The translations under genes were made by a program, and so were the position numbers. 49,743 bases of DNA, from assembly GCA_000310025.1 (NCBI GenBank), contig FN649728.1:6029026-6078768 (forward strand). Direction: 5' to 3'. The first letter of the stretch is position 1. Each line of letters opens with the position of its first letter. The stretch is from Ectocarpus siliculosus. Lineage: Eukaryota > Sar > Phaeophyceae > Ectocarpales > Ectocarpaceae. The notes under the pieces are model-generated. The model searched no databases, had not been told where the DNA came from, and saw only the letters and a list, made by a program, of their open reading frames with translations. Positions 1 through 10,797 of the stretch are shown here, one piece after another.

Positions 1-101
1 GGAATTCTACCTACTACATGACATAGCGACATTGACAATATTTGAACTAGTCAAACTGACTACTTAATGCTGAAGCTAAGGTAGTGCGAAATATTCCAAC
101 A
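1..101 (-). repeat. 3' LTR of the copia element (first 101 bases only)
   Basis: On the minus strand the LTR begins at base 101 with TGTTGGAATATTTCGC and continues out of the window. It matches 7543-7643 except for C/T at base 7 and A/C near base 79. The adjoining polypurine tract supports the boundary. Confidence 0.85.
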
Positions 102-112
102 TGCCCCCTCAA
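102..112 (-). promoter_or_regulatory. polypurine tract next to 3' LTR
   Basis: The minus strand reads GAGGGGGCAT directly before the LTR start, the usual place and composition for the plus-strand primer of an LTR retrotransposon. Near-identical purine runs recur further inside at about 361-371 and 408-418, so the tract is locally triplicated. Confidence 0.7.
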
Positions 113-664
113 TGAAGTAATGTCCATAATCTATGAACAGCTTGTACTGAACATCTATGATGCTGAGATACGGCGAACTACAACAACGCGCAGAAGAACA
201 AATGCATGGCACTTGGAGTGAGAAAGTTTTCCATGGATGCGTATCTGTGGCAAGAGAAAATGTCAACCCCACCACACTGAGTACGTGATTGATGTTACCT
301 ACAAGATCCTACCTTTTCCATAGGTATACCTCCAACTTTGTTGTGATGAACACACATACATGCCCCCTCGAATGACATTCACTTATACGGGCTACAGATG
401 TATATATGCCCCCGCGAATGGTATTCACTCAATATGAATTACGATATCATCGCAACAACGCATTCGTCTATGGTACCGGTTATCGTCCTCCAACCTGATC
501 TCGCATTCCGTCCTGTCCCCATGGCTTGCGATCGATGTGAACCTGTACGTCCGATATTCATCCATGGATGATGCCTCGAAAAGATCCCACTCGCCCCAAG
601 TAGTTGCAAGTGTAGATGGTTGTTCCCTAGTTCTGGATGGAATTCCTGGCCGCTCCAAAGATCC
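113..664 (-). other. 3' untranslated internal region of copia element
   Basis: About 550 bases lie between the RNase H stop and the polypurine tract. No protein of retroelement type is seen. It holds two extra copies of the purine motif, each embedded in a repeated GAATGacATTCACT-like context (about 360-385 and 408-432), which looks like local duplication of the 3' end. Confidence 0.5.
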
Positions 665-2752
665 TCAATCCTTGGTTGAATAAGCCAGAATCTGGTCGAC
701 GAGCTTTCGGTGGATGGCCTTCGTAGTGCTCTTCGTGAAGAGGTCGGCAGGTAGATCTCCCGACGGTACGTGATATACGCTCAAGCGTCCGCTTTCGATG
801 AGCTCCGTTGTGAACCACTTCCGCAGCTGAAGGTGCTTCGTCCTGGCGCTGTAGGAGTTGTTACTCACTAGCGATAGAGCGCCCGTCGAATCATTTCCGA
901 TCCGAATGTTGCTGAACTGATTGAGGAATCCGAGTTCCGACAACATGTCTTGAATGTGGCAGCATTCTCGTGCTGCATAGGAGATTGAAACCATCTCCGC
1001 CTCCGTTGTGCTGAGTGCAGTCAGCGATTGAAGTGATGAAGCCCATGAAATGGGCGCGCCGCACAGAAGAAAAAGGTATCCACTTGTTGACCTCCTCTTC
1101 TCAAGGTCTTGAGCAAAGCTTGCGTCTGCCCAAGCTTGGATCTTGAAATCCCTGCTCTTGAACACGATGTCCAACTCTGGCCGTTGTTTGAGGTACCGGA
1201 GTACATGCTTAGCCCTGGACATGTGCGCCTTGCTGGGTTTGCTGGTAGCCCGTGTCAATTCAAGCACAGCGTATGATATGTCCCAGCGGCTTGTCGGGCT
1301 CAAATACAAAAGGCTTCCGACTAAGCTTTGGTACGTCTTGATGCCGTCCTCGTCGAGTAGAGTCTCCGCTGGCTGATCCAGCGATAGCTCTCCTCCGACG
1401 CTTGGCGTGCTAACTGGGTTGCAGTCTTGCATCCCAAATCGTTCGAATAGTGAAGTGGTGTAGTCCGTTTGGCTGATCCGGAGGGTCTTCTTTACTCGGT
1501 CGCGTGTGATCTTCATCCCCAGGATGAGGGACACCTCTCCGAGATCGCTCATGGTAAAGCGGTCCATAAGCTGCTTCTTCTTCTTGACGAGTAGCTTCTT
1601 GTCCGGCGATGTCAGGAGAATGTCATCGACATAAATTGTTAATAGACAGTATCCTCCCCCAATTTCTGTGATGTACATGCACGGGTCCGTCTTTGTAGCC
1701 CTGAATCCCATCGCCAGAAGAGCCTTGTCCAATGTGAGATGCCAAACGCGGCTTGCTGTCCGCAGTCCATAAACAGCTTGCTTTAGCTTCATGATGAAGG
1801 GTTTTCCTTGAGCGTCAAGCTTCTCGTATCCAGGAGCTTGTCGCACGTATGTCGGTGAGTCGATAGGGCTTTGAAGGAACGCCGTCTTGACGTCCAGCAT
1901 CAAAATATCCCAGTCAAAATGGCAGGCGATGGCCATTAGTATCCGTTGACTCTCGATGCGGCAAACCGGTGCAAAGGTTGCCCCGCAATCGATTCCAGGT
2001 CGCTGAGCATATCCTTGACAGACAATTCTTGCCTTGAAAGTGTAGTCGCTCTTGACCTTGAACACCCACCGCGATCCGATGACCTTGTTTCCGACCGGAA
2101 CCGCCGATCTTGGGATGAGGTCGTAGACGTTGTTCTCGTGAAGGCTCGCCATTTCCTTGTCCATTGCCTTGGACCATTGTGCGCTGTGTGTTGACGCCTT
2201 GGCTTCCTTGAACGTGTTGGGCAGCGTAATGCTGGCAGGATCCGGGTTGGATTGGGTGATTGTTTCCGTGACGTATGCATACTCCACGAGTGAACTACGT
2301 TCCGGCCCGTGCGCATAGTCTTCTTTCTCGAACGTGGCCGACGTAGCCAGTCGTTTCAATTCGAGTCTCGTTTTTCCGTCTAGCCCCGCAGTGTCCACAC
2401 TCGGGGGGTCTTGGGCTGGTCCCTTGGACCGTAATGTCCTGCTCAAAGATGTGACAGGTCCCTGCGACCGTAGTGATGTTGCCCTGTCTGGCGATGTATC
2501 AGGAAGCAATGAAGAACTTGAGGGGTCATGTCCCTGCGTCGAGTCCTCTCCGTGGTCAAATGACGTTCGGCTACTCGGTGTTCCCACAGAATCCGGTGTT
2601 GATGGCGGATCAACGTGACCCCTGAACCGGTTGTCGTGAGTGGACGTGGTGAACCCTCCAAATAGTTGTTCTTCTCCAACTCTTGGTCCTCCTCGTTGTT
2701 GGGTTCCTCCCTGGTTGTGTCGAGGAGGGGTAAATGTGCAAGAATGTCCCAA
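665..2752 (-). pseudogene. copia reverse transcriptase-RNase H
   Basis: This 695-residue open frame carries the copia RT domain (RVT_2), with VFKVKSDYTFKARIVCQGY and LDVKTAFLQSP upstream of the catalytic YVDDILLTS. The C-terminal RNase H follows, with ADASFA, the STTEAEM motif and TKHLQLR. It would copy element RNA into DNA inside virus-like particles. The first roughly 180 residues are the variable integrase-RT linker. The frame differs from that of the integrase ORF, and the two overlap between 2443 and 2752. A single-base indel within that overlap, or programmed frameshifting, is therefore needed to join them. The RT and RNase H cores themselves look intact. Confidence 0.92.
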
Positions 2753-3258
2753 CGATACGCTTCATCAGCGTCGTTGTTATCTGCATCTTCGTCTTCGTCT
2801 TGATTGGACAGGAGCTTGTCTTGTCCAGCTTCCGGTATTGCAGTTGGCGGCGTCTCAATGAACGTGACATTCCGGCTTTCCGTAATCCGGCGGTTGTGTG
2901 GATTGTAGACTCGATAGGACTTGCTGTCCTTGCTGTACCCCAGCATGATGCCTTCCCAAGCCCTCTGTTCTAGCTTGTTGCCGTGTCTCTCGTTGTGCAC
3001 GAAGGCCCTTGCTCCAATACCCCTCAAACCCGAAAGATTTGGTTCTTTCCCAAATAGCTTGGAGTATGGCGAGCTTCCGCCAAGTGCACGATGAGGAGAG
3101 CGATTAATAAGGAAGACCGACGTTTCGCATATTTCTCCCCACAGGAACTTCGGAAGTCCAGTGTCGATGAGGATGCACCTTGTCATGTTCATTATCGTCC
3201 TTCCGTCACGTTCCGATACACCATTCTGCTGAGGAGTATTTGTCGATGCAAACTCCAT
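2443..3258 (-). pseudogene. copia integrase, C-terminal half
   Basis: The ORF begins inside the integrase core with NTPQQNGVSER, which contains the final catalytic Glu of the D,D-35-E triad. It continues with the copia-type C-terminal pattern LPKFLWGE, INRSPHRAL, ARAFVHNERHGNKL, GIMLGYSKDSKSYRVY. It is in the same frame as the upstream gag-protease-integrase ORF and is separated from it only by the TAG at 3289-3291. It runs out of frame at 2443 after an acidic linker. Confidence 0.88.
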
Positions 3259-3288
3259 CTTTATTCCGGTTTCCCTGCAGTAGCTCCT

Positions 3289-5040
3289 CTAGTACTCAGC
3301 CACGTACTCTCCGCTTTTGTCGCAGCGTAGACGCTGCACCCTTAGCCCCAGGGGGATGACGTAGTCCTGAATGAAATAAGTCAGGGTGTCGATAGCTTGA
3401 TCCTTGGAAGATATCGGGTAAACCGCTTTCCATCTGGTGTGGTGATCCGTGAACTTGCTGAAATAGTTGGACCCGTCCTTTGCTTGAGGCTTGAACGGTC
3501 CGGCCAAATCCGTGTAGACCAACTCGAACGGAGAGGTTGTCGTGACCGTAGACTCCTTTGGATGCTTGAGCTGAGCACTTTTCCCAAGCTTGCAAACCTT
3601 GCAAGGGGAAAGATCTCCTTGGAACAAAACACCCGAGTCAGGCTTGGAGCGCAGCGTCTTCATGCTGTTCTCGTTCAGGTGTCCGAGACGACGGTGCCAG
3701 TTGTCCGTGTCCTCGTTGGTAGCAGGGAATGCCGACTGTGCCTGAGCTGATGAAATCTTGGGGAGAATCTTCAAATCCACCTTGAAGATCGACCCATCTC
3801 GCCTCAGAGGAAAGTGAACGTTTTTCCGTTTCAGTCTAGGAACATCCGATATGATGGTTTCTATTCCCTTCGTCTGGGCAGCTCCGGATGAGAACAAGTT
3901 CCGTCCGATCCCCGGAACTATCGTGATGGGTAGACGCGCCACATGCGTCTTGCCGTGGATGTCGGTGATGCCACACCGTATGTAGCCTGTAGCTGTTCCA
4001 CGCAGCTTGTGCAGGCCTGCCGTGGTTATGACACGGGATGGGACCAGTCTACGATAATCTGTCATCATCGCCTTGATCCCTGGAACCAGTTTGTCGTCGA
4101 TGTAGTGAGCGGATGCTCCGCTGTCCACCATCATCGGCAAGCGGGCAGTGTTGTGGTCCGATGTGGAGAGGCTTTCTTCCTCTTCCGTGACTGTGAACGA
4201 GAATCCCATGGCTTTTGGGATGTCATCGCTGTCTTGATCCGATGTCGTAGAATCCTTCTCCTCAGAAGCTTGAAGAGACAACTTGATGTGCTTGAACACC
4301 CTAGCGATGTCTTTCGTTGAGACGCTGTCGCTTGATGACTCATCTTCTTCAGCAGCTGCGTTGGCGAAGTTGCTCTTGCCCTGCCTGTGCTGTTTCCTAG
4401 AAGACTTCGGTGCGGCCTTCCTAGCCGCTGATGCTTTGCATTCTGAGGTGTCGTGGGTGTGTGTTTTGTGGAAAGAACACCATTTCTTCTTTCCGGTCGT
4501 GTCGCCGTTCTGACAGGGTGTGGATGTGTCGCCACCGAGGTTGTCGGCCGATCCTCCCGTCTTCGTGCAGTCTTTCTGGTAGTGTCCAAGCTCACCACAC
4601 GAGTAGCATCTGACCTTTGACGTGTCACGTCTAGCTGGACCAGCTGCCATAGCTGATCCCCTTCCTCTGCGCCCGGATGTTGCATATCCGTCCATGTGCA
4701 TGTTCTGAATAGTGAATTTTAGCTGCTCCAGAGTAAAATCTGGATTGCTCATGACGTGGAACTTGATGGACTCGTACTCTCTGGGCATCCCCCTCATGAT
4801 GGTGTCCATTTTTCTGTGCCGCGAAACATGCTCTCCTACCAGCTCGAGCTGCTCGGCGAGCTGGTCAATGTTCCTGAAGAAGGTGTCCGGATCGGATCCT
4901 TCTTCCATTCGGAAGTTGGCAAGTCTTGTCATGAGTTGTTGCCTCCTGTGAGTTGACTTGTTCTGATGCTTGTTCTCCAGCGCAAGCCAGGCTGCTTGGC
5001 CGTCTGCCTTCCTTCCTTTCTTCGACTCGTACGTGCGCAT
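3289..5040 (-). pseudogene. copia Gag C-terminus, protease and integrase N-terminal half
   Basis: Domains in order are a UBN2-type Gag segment with MRGMPREYESI, a zinc knuckle CYSCGELGHYQKDC, and the aspartic protease motif DSGASAHYIDD. The integrase HHCC finger follows (WHRRLGHLNE ... CKVCKLGK), then the first two catalytic Asp residues in VYTDLAGP and LRCDKSGEY. The ORF ends at a TAG (3289-3291) nine codons after the second Asp. The next ORF resumes in the same frame with the remainder of the core, so this is an in-frame nonsense change. Confidence 0.92.
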
Positions 5041-5082
5041 AAAACACTTTGCGTCTCCACTGGTAGTCAGGAATAAGACATT

Positions 5083-5601
5083 TTATAGTAGAGCGTTGAT
5101 CTGCTCCCATTCATCAATCTCACGTTGATTCTGAGGTGGCCCAGGTTGTTCCAAATCTCGCGCTTGAAGATCCGGCGATCCTGTCCCGGGACTGTCACGA
5201 TCCGCAGTCCTTCCTGGTATCACAACAGCAGTCGCCGCACTGCTGGCTGATGATTTTTCTTGAGTTCCTACAGCCTTGCTGCTGTCCCCGTCAGCGACTT
5301 CCTCGCTGGGCACCGGGGCTTCCATGGTGCCTGATGCACGGGCTCGCCGCGCATAGATCTCCTTCGGTCTTGAGGAGTCGCCATTCAATATCTCGAACAT
5401 GTCCCGCCGAGATAATTCCAGAACGGTCTTGATGTCGACCTTCCAATCTTCATACTTGTTTGGATTCCCGTCGAACTTCGGGATGCCTCTGACGATCGAC
5501 GTGAGCTTGCCGGTGGACTCTGCCATGATGTTACACCAGCTGCTGTGCTTGAGGGCTTGTACTTGCTTGTTGGATCCTGGAGCTCCGCCAGTCCGATCCA
5601 A
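5083..5601 (-). pseudogene. copia Gag N-terminus
   Basis: The frame encodes a Gag N-terminal region with PKFDGNPNKYEDWKVDIKTVL, typical of the copia capsid start (DUF4219/UBN2 neighbourhood). It ends in TAA at 5083-5085. The following ORF at 5040 is in the same frame and continues Gag with ESKKGRKADGQAAWLALENK. The 14 codons between are open, so one nonsense codon splits Gag. The start at 5601 or at an internal Met near 5525 are both possible. Confidence 0.8.
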
Positions 5602-5730
5602 TTTCTCGTGTTCTTGATTTCCGTCGTAGATCTCGTAGATCCAGAAAGTATTCCTCGCTTCCAGATCTTGTCACGAGTCCCGAATCTTCGTTTCCTCGAC
5701 CTTGACCTCGAACGATGTGCCAGAGCGCTA

Positions 5731-5749
5731 ACCGAGGCTCATAACCTCT
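5731..5749 (-). promoter_or_regulatory. primer-binding site, initiator tRNA-Met anticodon type
   Basis: The minus strand reads AGAGGTTATGAGCCTCGG. Its complement on the plus strand forms an anticodon arm GAGG-CTCATAA-CCTC with a CAT anticodon. Drosophila copia is known to prime from an internal half of initiator tRNA-Met, and this site fits that model rather than a 3'-end primer. It directly adjoins the proposed LTR end. Confidence 0.65.
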
Positions 5750-7643
5750 TGGGGATGTAGGCTTGTGGGTGTTGACGACCCGTATCGGCTCTCGAAGAGG
5801 TGTTTTTGTTTGTCGTCAAAAAGGGTAGTCCTAATTTACTCTTGAGTTGGTGCGTGCTCTCTCCGCAGTGTGTCGCGCAAGTAGAACGTGCGTATGCAGC
5901 AATGACCACTGATGTACATAAGCAGAGCACCCGATTGTGCAATCTTATAGTCACAGGTCAAAGGCAAAAACTCAAGTGCTGCGTGTAAGCCTGTACGTGT
6001 CCTGTACGGCTGCAGCGCGGCGTGCCAACTCACTTGTTGTGCCGCTGGACCCTTTAGTACGAGAGGCTTGGCTCTGAGTACGCAGGAAGGTCCGAAGGAG
6101 AAGAAGATGGTGTGGTGGAAATGTAATTACTTGATCAGTGGAGACCAGAAAGAATGTAGAGAAACAGAGGGGTAGTGAACCCCGGAGAAGTAGAGAGGTT
6201 GAGAAACCCCAAAGAAGCAGAGGGTTGGAGAGCCCCCAGAGAAGCAGAGTGAGAGGATGGGGCGAGTACGCGCTCATCCTCGAAATCATGGAATCACACC
6301 TATCCGACAACGTCGACCAATCGCACGTGTTCAGAGTACGGTACTGGTAAGCTACGATACGTTTCTGGAAAGATTACTTCAACACCATGCTCTCGAACTT
6401 GTGCCACGTATGCACATCAAGTATTGTACTTGCACGCACAAGTGATTACTTGCACTGACGTACGACAAACCGCAGAATACAGCTTCAACAATTGAACTAA
6501 TGACGTGTTTGCGCATACAACGAAATTTGCTACACTGATGCCATGTAATTTCTGTTAAAAATAGAGTCTTTCCACTGTGCGCAAAAAAAAAAAACGGAAG
6601 ACGAAAGATGATCCGCATTTGGCCGTGTAATCTCGCCGCGCACATACGTGCAGCCGTGTAGTTCGAAGGGGTCAGGAAAGATGTGCACATGTGCACCTAC
6701 ATTTGAAAATTGAAGCGTTAGTCACACCACGCCCTGTCCTCCGAGATGTCGGCGATGCACAAATCCCTCCCCCTCACTGTCCTGATGACCGTGCGATCTA
6801 CCCGTACTGTCTCCACCTGCAGCGCTATATGAGCGCAGCGCACAACTCGAGCTCTTCCGTTTCGTGCTCATCTTCTTCCTCGCTGCCAACCAACAGCAGG
6901 ACAGCTGCGCACAAGAGGCAAAGCTGCTCATGCATCAGTTCTCCGGTGCTCATGGCGCCGTAGCGGCGTTTAAGGTTGACATCCCGGATCGGCCTCCTGG
7001 TTCTATCCATGGCTTGTGTAAGGGGGCATGGGGCGGGCACTGGCTGCGCGTCTCGTAGCCCGCTGCCGTCTCGTGCCACAACGGCGCAGCAAGCGGCCCA
7101 AACTGACGTGGACCAACCAGCGCGCGTGGTCGTTCGGGCGGCAAATTTTGCTTGCAAATTTCTCTAAATGGCGAAATCTCAAGACATATTTAGGCAGAAG
7201 TCGCGTCGGAGGAACTTTAGATACCCCGAACTGGTCGTTACGAGCCAAATTTTGTTCTGCGCAAAAACGTCAATAATGTACTTTCCAAATTCGACTGCTG
7301 AGCGCAGACAAATATTCGTTCATTCAAGCACGCAAGTCTGAGTTACTTGCGGCGGTACATATCCTTTCATACACACAAGTCAGAGGCGACAACTACCCGA
7401 TGCATATATATTTCCGAGCACGCAAGCCTGAGCTACTTGCACTATGACATATTTCTGGAAATCTAGGCTATGCAGATTATTTCTGGATATGAAACACAGA
7501 ACATCAACCATGTCTCCATTCTCCGAGTATGACAGACCAGACGGAATTTTACCTACTACATGACATAGCGACATTGACAATATTTGAACTAGTCAAACTG
7601 ACTACTTAATGCTGAAGCTACGGTAGTGCGAAATATTCCAACA
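5750..7643 (-). repeat. 5' LTR of the copia element, about 1.9 kb
   Basis: The outer end is fixed by the match of 7543-7643 to bases 1-101. The inner end is inferred from the CA dinucleotide abutting the primer-binding site and is uncertain by about ten bases. The LTR holds no recognisable gene. It contains a three-copy purine-rich tandem repeat near 6165-6255 (GAGAAGTAGAGAGG-type units of about 27 bases). It also has several CGCAAG-CTGAG-TACTTGC motifs around 7330-7445. A length near 1.9 kb is long for copia, so a nested insertion cannot be excluded. Confidence 0.6.
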
Positions 7644-8185
7644 AATCGCAGCGGCAGGAAGCTGCCGTGACAACACAAGTACCTCGACACTGGAAGATCC
7701 CCGAGGAGAGCCTTTGCGCGGCAACAACTACTACAGAGAGAGCGGGAGGTCTGCGTGTAGCTGTTGGTGGACATACATGTGGCAGGCGCACGACACGCGA
7801 ACGGATGTTTGCATCGCATAGTAGTAGTAGCAGTATGGCTCGCCATCGCAGGAGGTATCCCATCCAGTCATGGTCGTTGTCTACCGTAAAAGGCGGACGT
7901 CGTCCGGCGTCTGGTCCACACTGCTGTGAAGCATCAACAAACAGTGGTCGAGCTATATGCATGCATGATTTTTTTGCTCTCGCTGTTGCAGGCAAACTTA
8001 CTTGCTTCCATAAAGAACCCGAGAAATTCACTGCTGTATCCCGACGTACAAGACTCCCATCGACACACCAGCACGAACGGGTAGGAGGAGTGGGTGCATG
8101 GAAGATGCCGTCACAGCACAGCTAATTCCACACTCCCACCACTATGTACAGTCGGCGTCTGGTCGATAAGAAAGTGGAAGGTAGG
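7644..8185. repeat. dispersed repeat family R, copy A
   Basis: This stretch resembles 9100-9660 and 18580-19215. Shared blocks include GGATGTTTGCATCGCAT, GGCGTCTGGTCCA.ACTGCTGT and the CCCGAGAA.TCACTGCTGT segment, in the same order. No protein is recognised. It is the most diverged of the three copies. Confidence 0.7.
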
Positions 8186-8950
8186 CATGATGAGACGGCG
8201 AGGGAAGAGTAAACGAGAAGAGACGGACCGAGTGGCGTGACACGTGCCGGATTGAATTTCTTTTAGCCAATCCCCCCCCCCAACGCTGCACCATTGCACC
8301 AACCCCCCACTAGTGACGACGTACCATTACAATGTATCGCTGGTTGGTGGCCATCTTTGTGTGTTTGCTGTTCGTTCGTTACGGTGGTCTCTCCACCGTG
8401 TGCCTTTTTCTGTCTCTTATTTCTTGTTATTTTCGGTCTGGTCTCTTTTTGTTCTCGCTCTTTTTCTTTTTCGTTTCCTTTTTCGTTTTCTTTTTTTCTC
8501 GTTTCTTCCTGTTTCCATATATTTTTTTATCTTTGTCGCTCTTTTTTCTTTGTCACTCTTTTTTCTCTCTTTTTTTGTGTCAGATGGCCTTGTCTGTCTC
8601 TGCTTGCGTGTGAAGCACCAAGATTGAACCAAGGGGGTGTACCTCTTTCTCTCTGGCCCGTGATGCTGACTCCTAGTCTCAGTTGTTACCTCGCATAGCG
8701 CGCAGAGGGAGCGGAGAACTCCAGAATATCGGTCGTTGATCTCTATTTATTTTATTATTCCTTAATTATATTTGCTTGCGGACCCCTCGGGGCCATTTTG
8801 TTTTTAGCCTACCTTTTTAGGGTAAGTTAGCCTGTGACCACGGGAATCGACAGCGTCAAGTGTTGGATTAGTACGGACACATGAAGGTACTGGGTAGAGA
8901 GAGATCGGAACGGTTTTTAATGTGGAAACAACAACATCAACAACAATGAT
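8186..8950 (+). mobile_element. LINE 3' end, copy 1 (5'-truncated)
   Basis: The first 70 bases match the end of the LINE coding region seen at about 42190-42260 and the remainder matches its 3' UTR. Shared landmarks are CACCAAGATTGAACCA, the block GGCCCGTGATGCTGACTCC, TTAGCCTGTGACCACGGG and GAGATCGGAACGG, then a (CAA)n-like tail at about 8928-8947. The T-rich block at 8440-8575 is a UTR expansion of TTTTTC-type repeats. Truncated 5' ends and a simple-repeat tail are typical of target-primed retrotransposition. Confidence 0.8.
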
Positions 8951-9660
8951 GAAGGTCGACCTGTCCTGCGTCGTTCGGTGTAAAATAATAAATGCGAAAG
9001 ATGGACTGCGTAAAGATCCAGCGATCTTTTCCGGCAGTGGCAAAAAATATGCAACCACATGCCGCAAAAAAAAAAAGTTGAGCGGGATACTACTGTAGTA
9101 AATAGAACACCGCCTTCTTGCCTTCTCTGTTGTTGTTCCACTCTCCTACGACGTCTATGTACAAGTAAGTACTGCTGTCGTTGTAGCACCATGTATGTGG
9201 AAGATCTCCGAGGGGTCCTCCTGCGCGGTAACGACAACATGGCGAGAGCTTTACGTGTACCTGTCCACGACACATGTGGCAGCCGCGCGACACACGAACG
9301 GATGTTTGCATCGCATTGTACTATGGTTCCCCGTGGCAAGAAGTATCCCATCCAGTTAGGTCGTTGCGGTAGTACGCGGACGTCGTTCGGCGTCTAGTCC
9401 ATACTGCTGTTGCAAAAACAGAGCAGTAATCGAGCTATGCGTGAATTGTTTTGCTCTGGTTCACTTTTGCCTCCACAACCCGAGAATCCCACTGCTGTAT
9501 CTCTACCTACAAGACTCCAATCAACAAACTAGCCCTGGCAGAAGTGCGTGGAAGATGATGTGACAGCACCACTTATTTGTCGACACTCACTCGTACGACT
9601 TCTATGTACAGTCGGCGTCTGGTCCATACTGCTGTAGAAATACAAAAATCGAGCCATATT
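8951..9660. repeat. dispersed repeat family R, copy B
   Basis: The stretch is collinear with 18406-19215, including GTAAAGATCCAGCG, CTTTTCCGGCAGTGGCAAA, the GGAAGTATCCCATC-like block and two internal copies of a 27-base CGGCGTCTGGTCCATACTGCTGT element (near 9388 and 9610). Since homology continues across the LINE tail, copies B and C descend from one larger segment. Confidence 0.75.
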
Positions 9661-10797
9661 TTTTTTATTTTTTCCCATACTAATAACAAGAAATGTATCA
9701 CGTCACGACGACCATCCTGTGAGTATAGACTTAACTACAATTATGTCGGAGGCCTGAGACGCAAGAGTTCAACCATTGTTGCACTCTAAAAGCAAGACGT
9801 TTTTTTGCGGTGCATCAGTTCGCGGTCGCCTTGATACTTTTTTTTCGCCGGTTGTTGCCCACTGCAGCGGGCCAGTCTCTGGATCGCATCGCCCCTGTCG
9901 CGAGCTCGAAACTCCAACGGCGAGTAAAGTTACAGCATGGTGAATGCACGCAACCACTATTATTTCAGTCATTGAGCTAGACGTTGCGGTGCGGTAAATC
10001 GGTTTTAATTGTTTTTAAATGGGGTTAAAACAAATTTTTCGGCCGTCTTCGCCGACGTGGGCGTGCCACTCTCGAGACCACAGCGCCCCTGTCGCGAGCT
10101 CTAGACTCCAAGGGCGAGCCGAGTTACAGCACCGTAAAGTACGGCTAAATATCGTGCATCCGGGCGCGTCTACTACTACGCAAGGGACATCAAGGGACTG
10201 TGATCTCTAAAGAATCACGCAGCTCATTGGATGAGATTTCGGAGAACGTCAACTTATAAATCATGACACATACTTGAAGTACAAACATACAAGCAGTACC
10301 TAGCACAGACTTTTTTTTGTCGCGTGGTCTCATCTGTAGATAGATATCGACAGACTGTCCGTACTGTATGGTATGCGTTGTAGGTAGGTACAGTAGTAGT
10401 GCATGCATGCATCCTGTCGCCTTCTTCTCTAGCGGAAGCAACGCGAACTGGAGTATGTATGTGCATCGTGTATTGTCACCGCACGGAGGTTACGTACGTA
10501 CTACATACGTATATGCCACACACACCCTCCAAGTTGCACATATTCTGCATCTTTCCATGTGTGTTTTTATTGTTCCTAATTTCTGCAGCTGTATGTAGCA
10601 AGGAAGATTTGACGAATGTAGATTGATCGTTGTTGTTGTGGTATGCCACAACTAACTTTAGATCTGTTTTGAGCTTGAACATGCACGCAAATCTCACGGC
10701 ATCATCAATACTGTGAACACTGCTGTTGTTGTTGTTGTATTGAAGGTGCTGCTGTAGACTGCGCTACATCGTATGTATATATACAGAGATCAACTTT
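9661..10797. other. no gene seen; one direct-repeat pair
   Basis: No ORF here has recognisable homology. Two copies of a roughly 48-base repeat, containing GCCCCTGTCGCGAGCTC and ending in GAGTTACAGCA or its variant, lie at about 9887-9935 and 10083-10130 in direct orientation. The rest is low-complexity sequence with GCATGCATGC and TACGTACG runs. Confidence 0.5.

Larger units (their letters stand above)
1..7643 (-). mobile_element. Ty1/copia LTR retrotransposon, 3' LTR truncated by window edge
   Basis: The element reads on the minus strand from a 5' LTR (about 5750-7643) through gag, protease, integrase and RT-RNase H to a 3' LTR that runs off the left edge. Bases 1-101 match 7543-7643 with only two mismatches. 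Both start on the minus strand with TGTTGGAATATT, the typical copia LTR start. The domain order protease, integrase, RT, RNase H identifies Ty1/copia (Pseudoviridae-type) rather than gypsy. The coding region is one frame from gag to integrase interrupted by stops at 5083 and 3289, then shifts frame before RT, so this copy is defective. The close LTR match suggests fairly recent insertion, but only 101 bases can be compared. Confidence 0.93.

Noticed and set aside
8294-8698. 134-codon Phe/Ser-rich hydrophobic ORF
   Set aside because: It is the T/C-rich tract of the LINE 3' UTR read as protein, and a similar frame appears in copy 2 at 17875-18174.
10389-10420. CRISPR-like or regulatory meaning of short regular repeats (GCATGCATGC, ACGTACGT)
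   Set aside because: These are short simple sequences without regular spacers, in a eukaryotic context.
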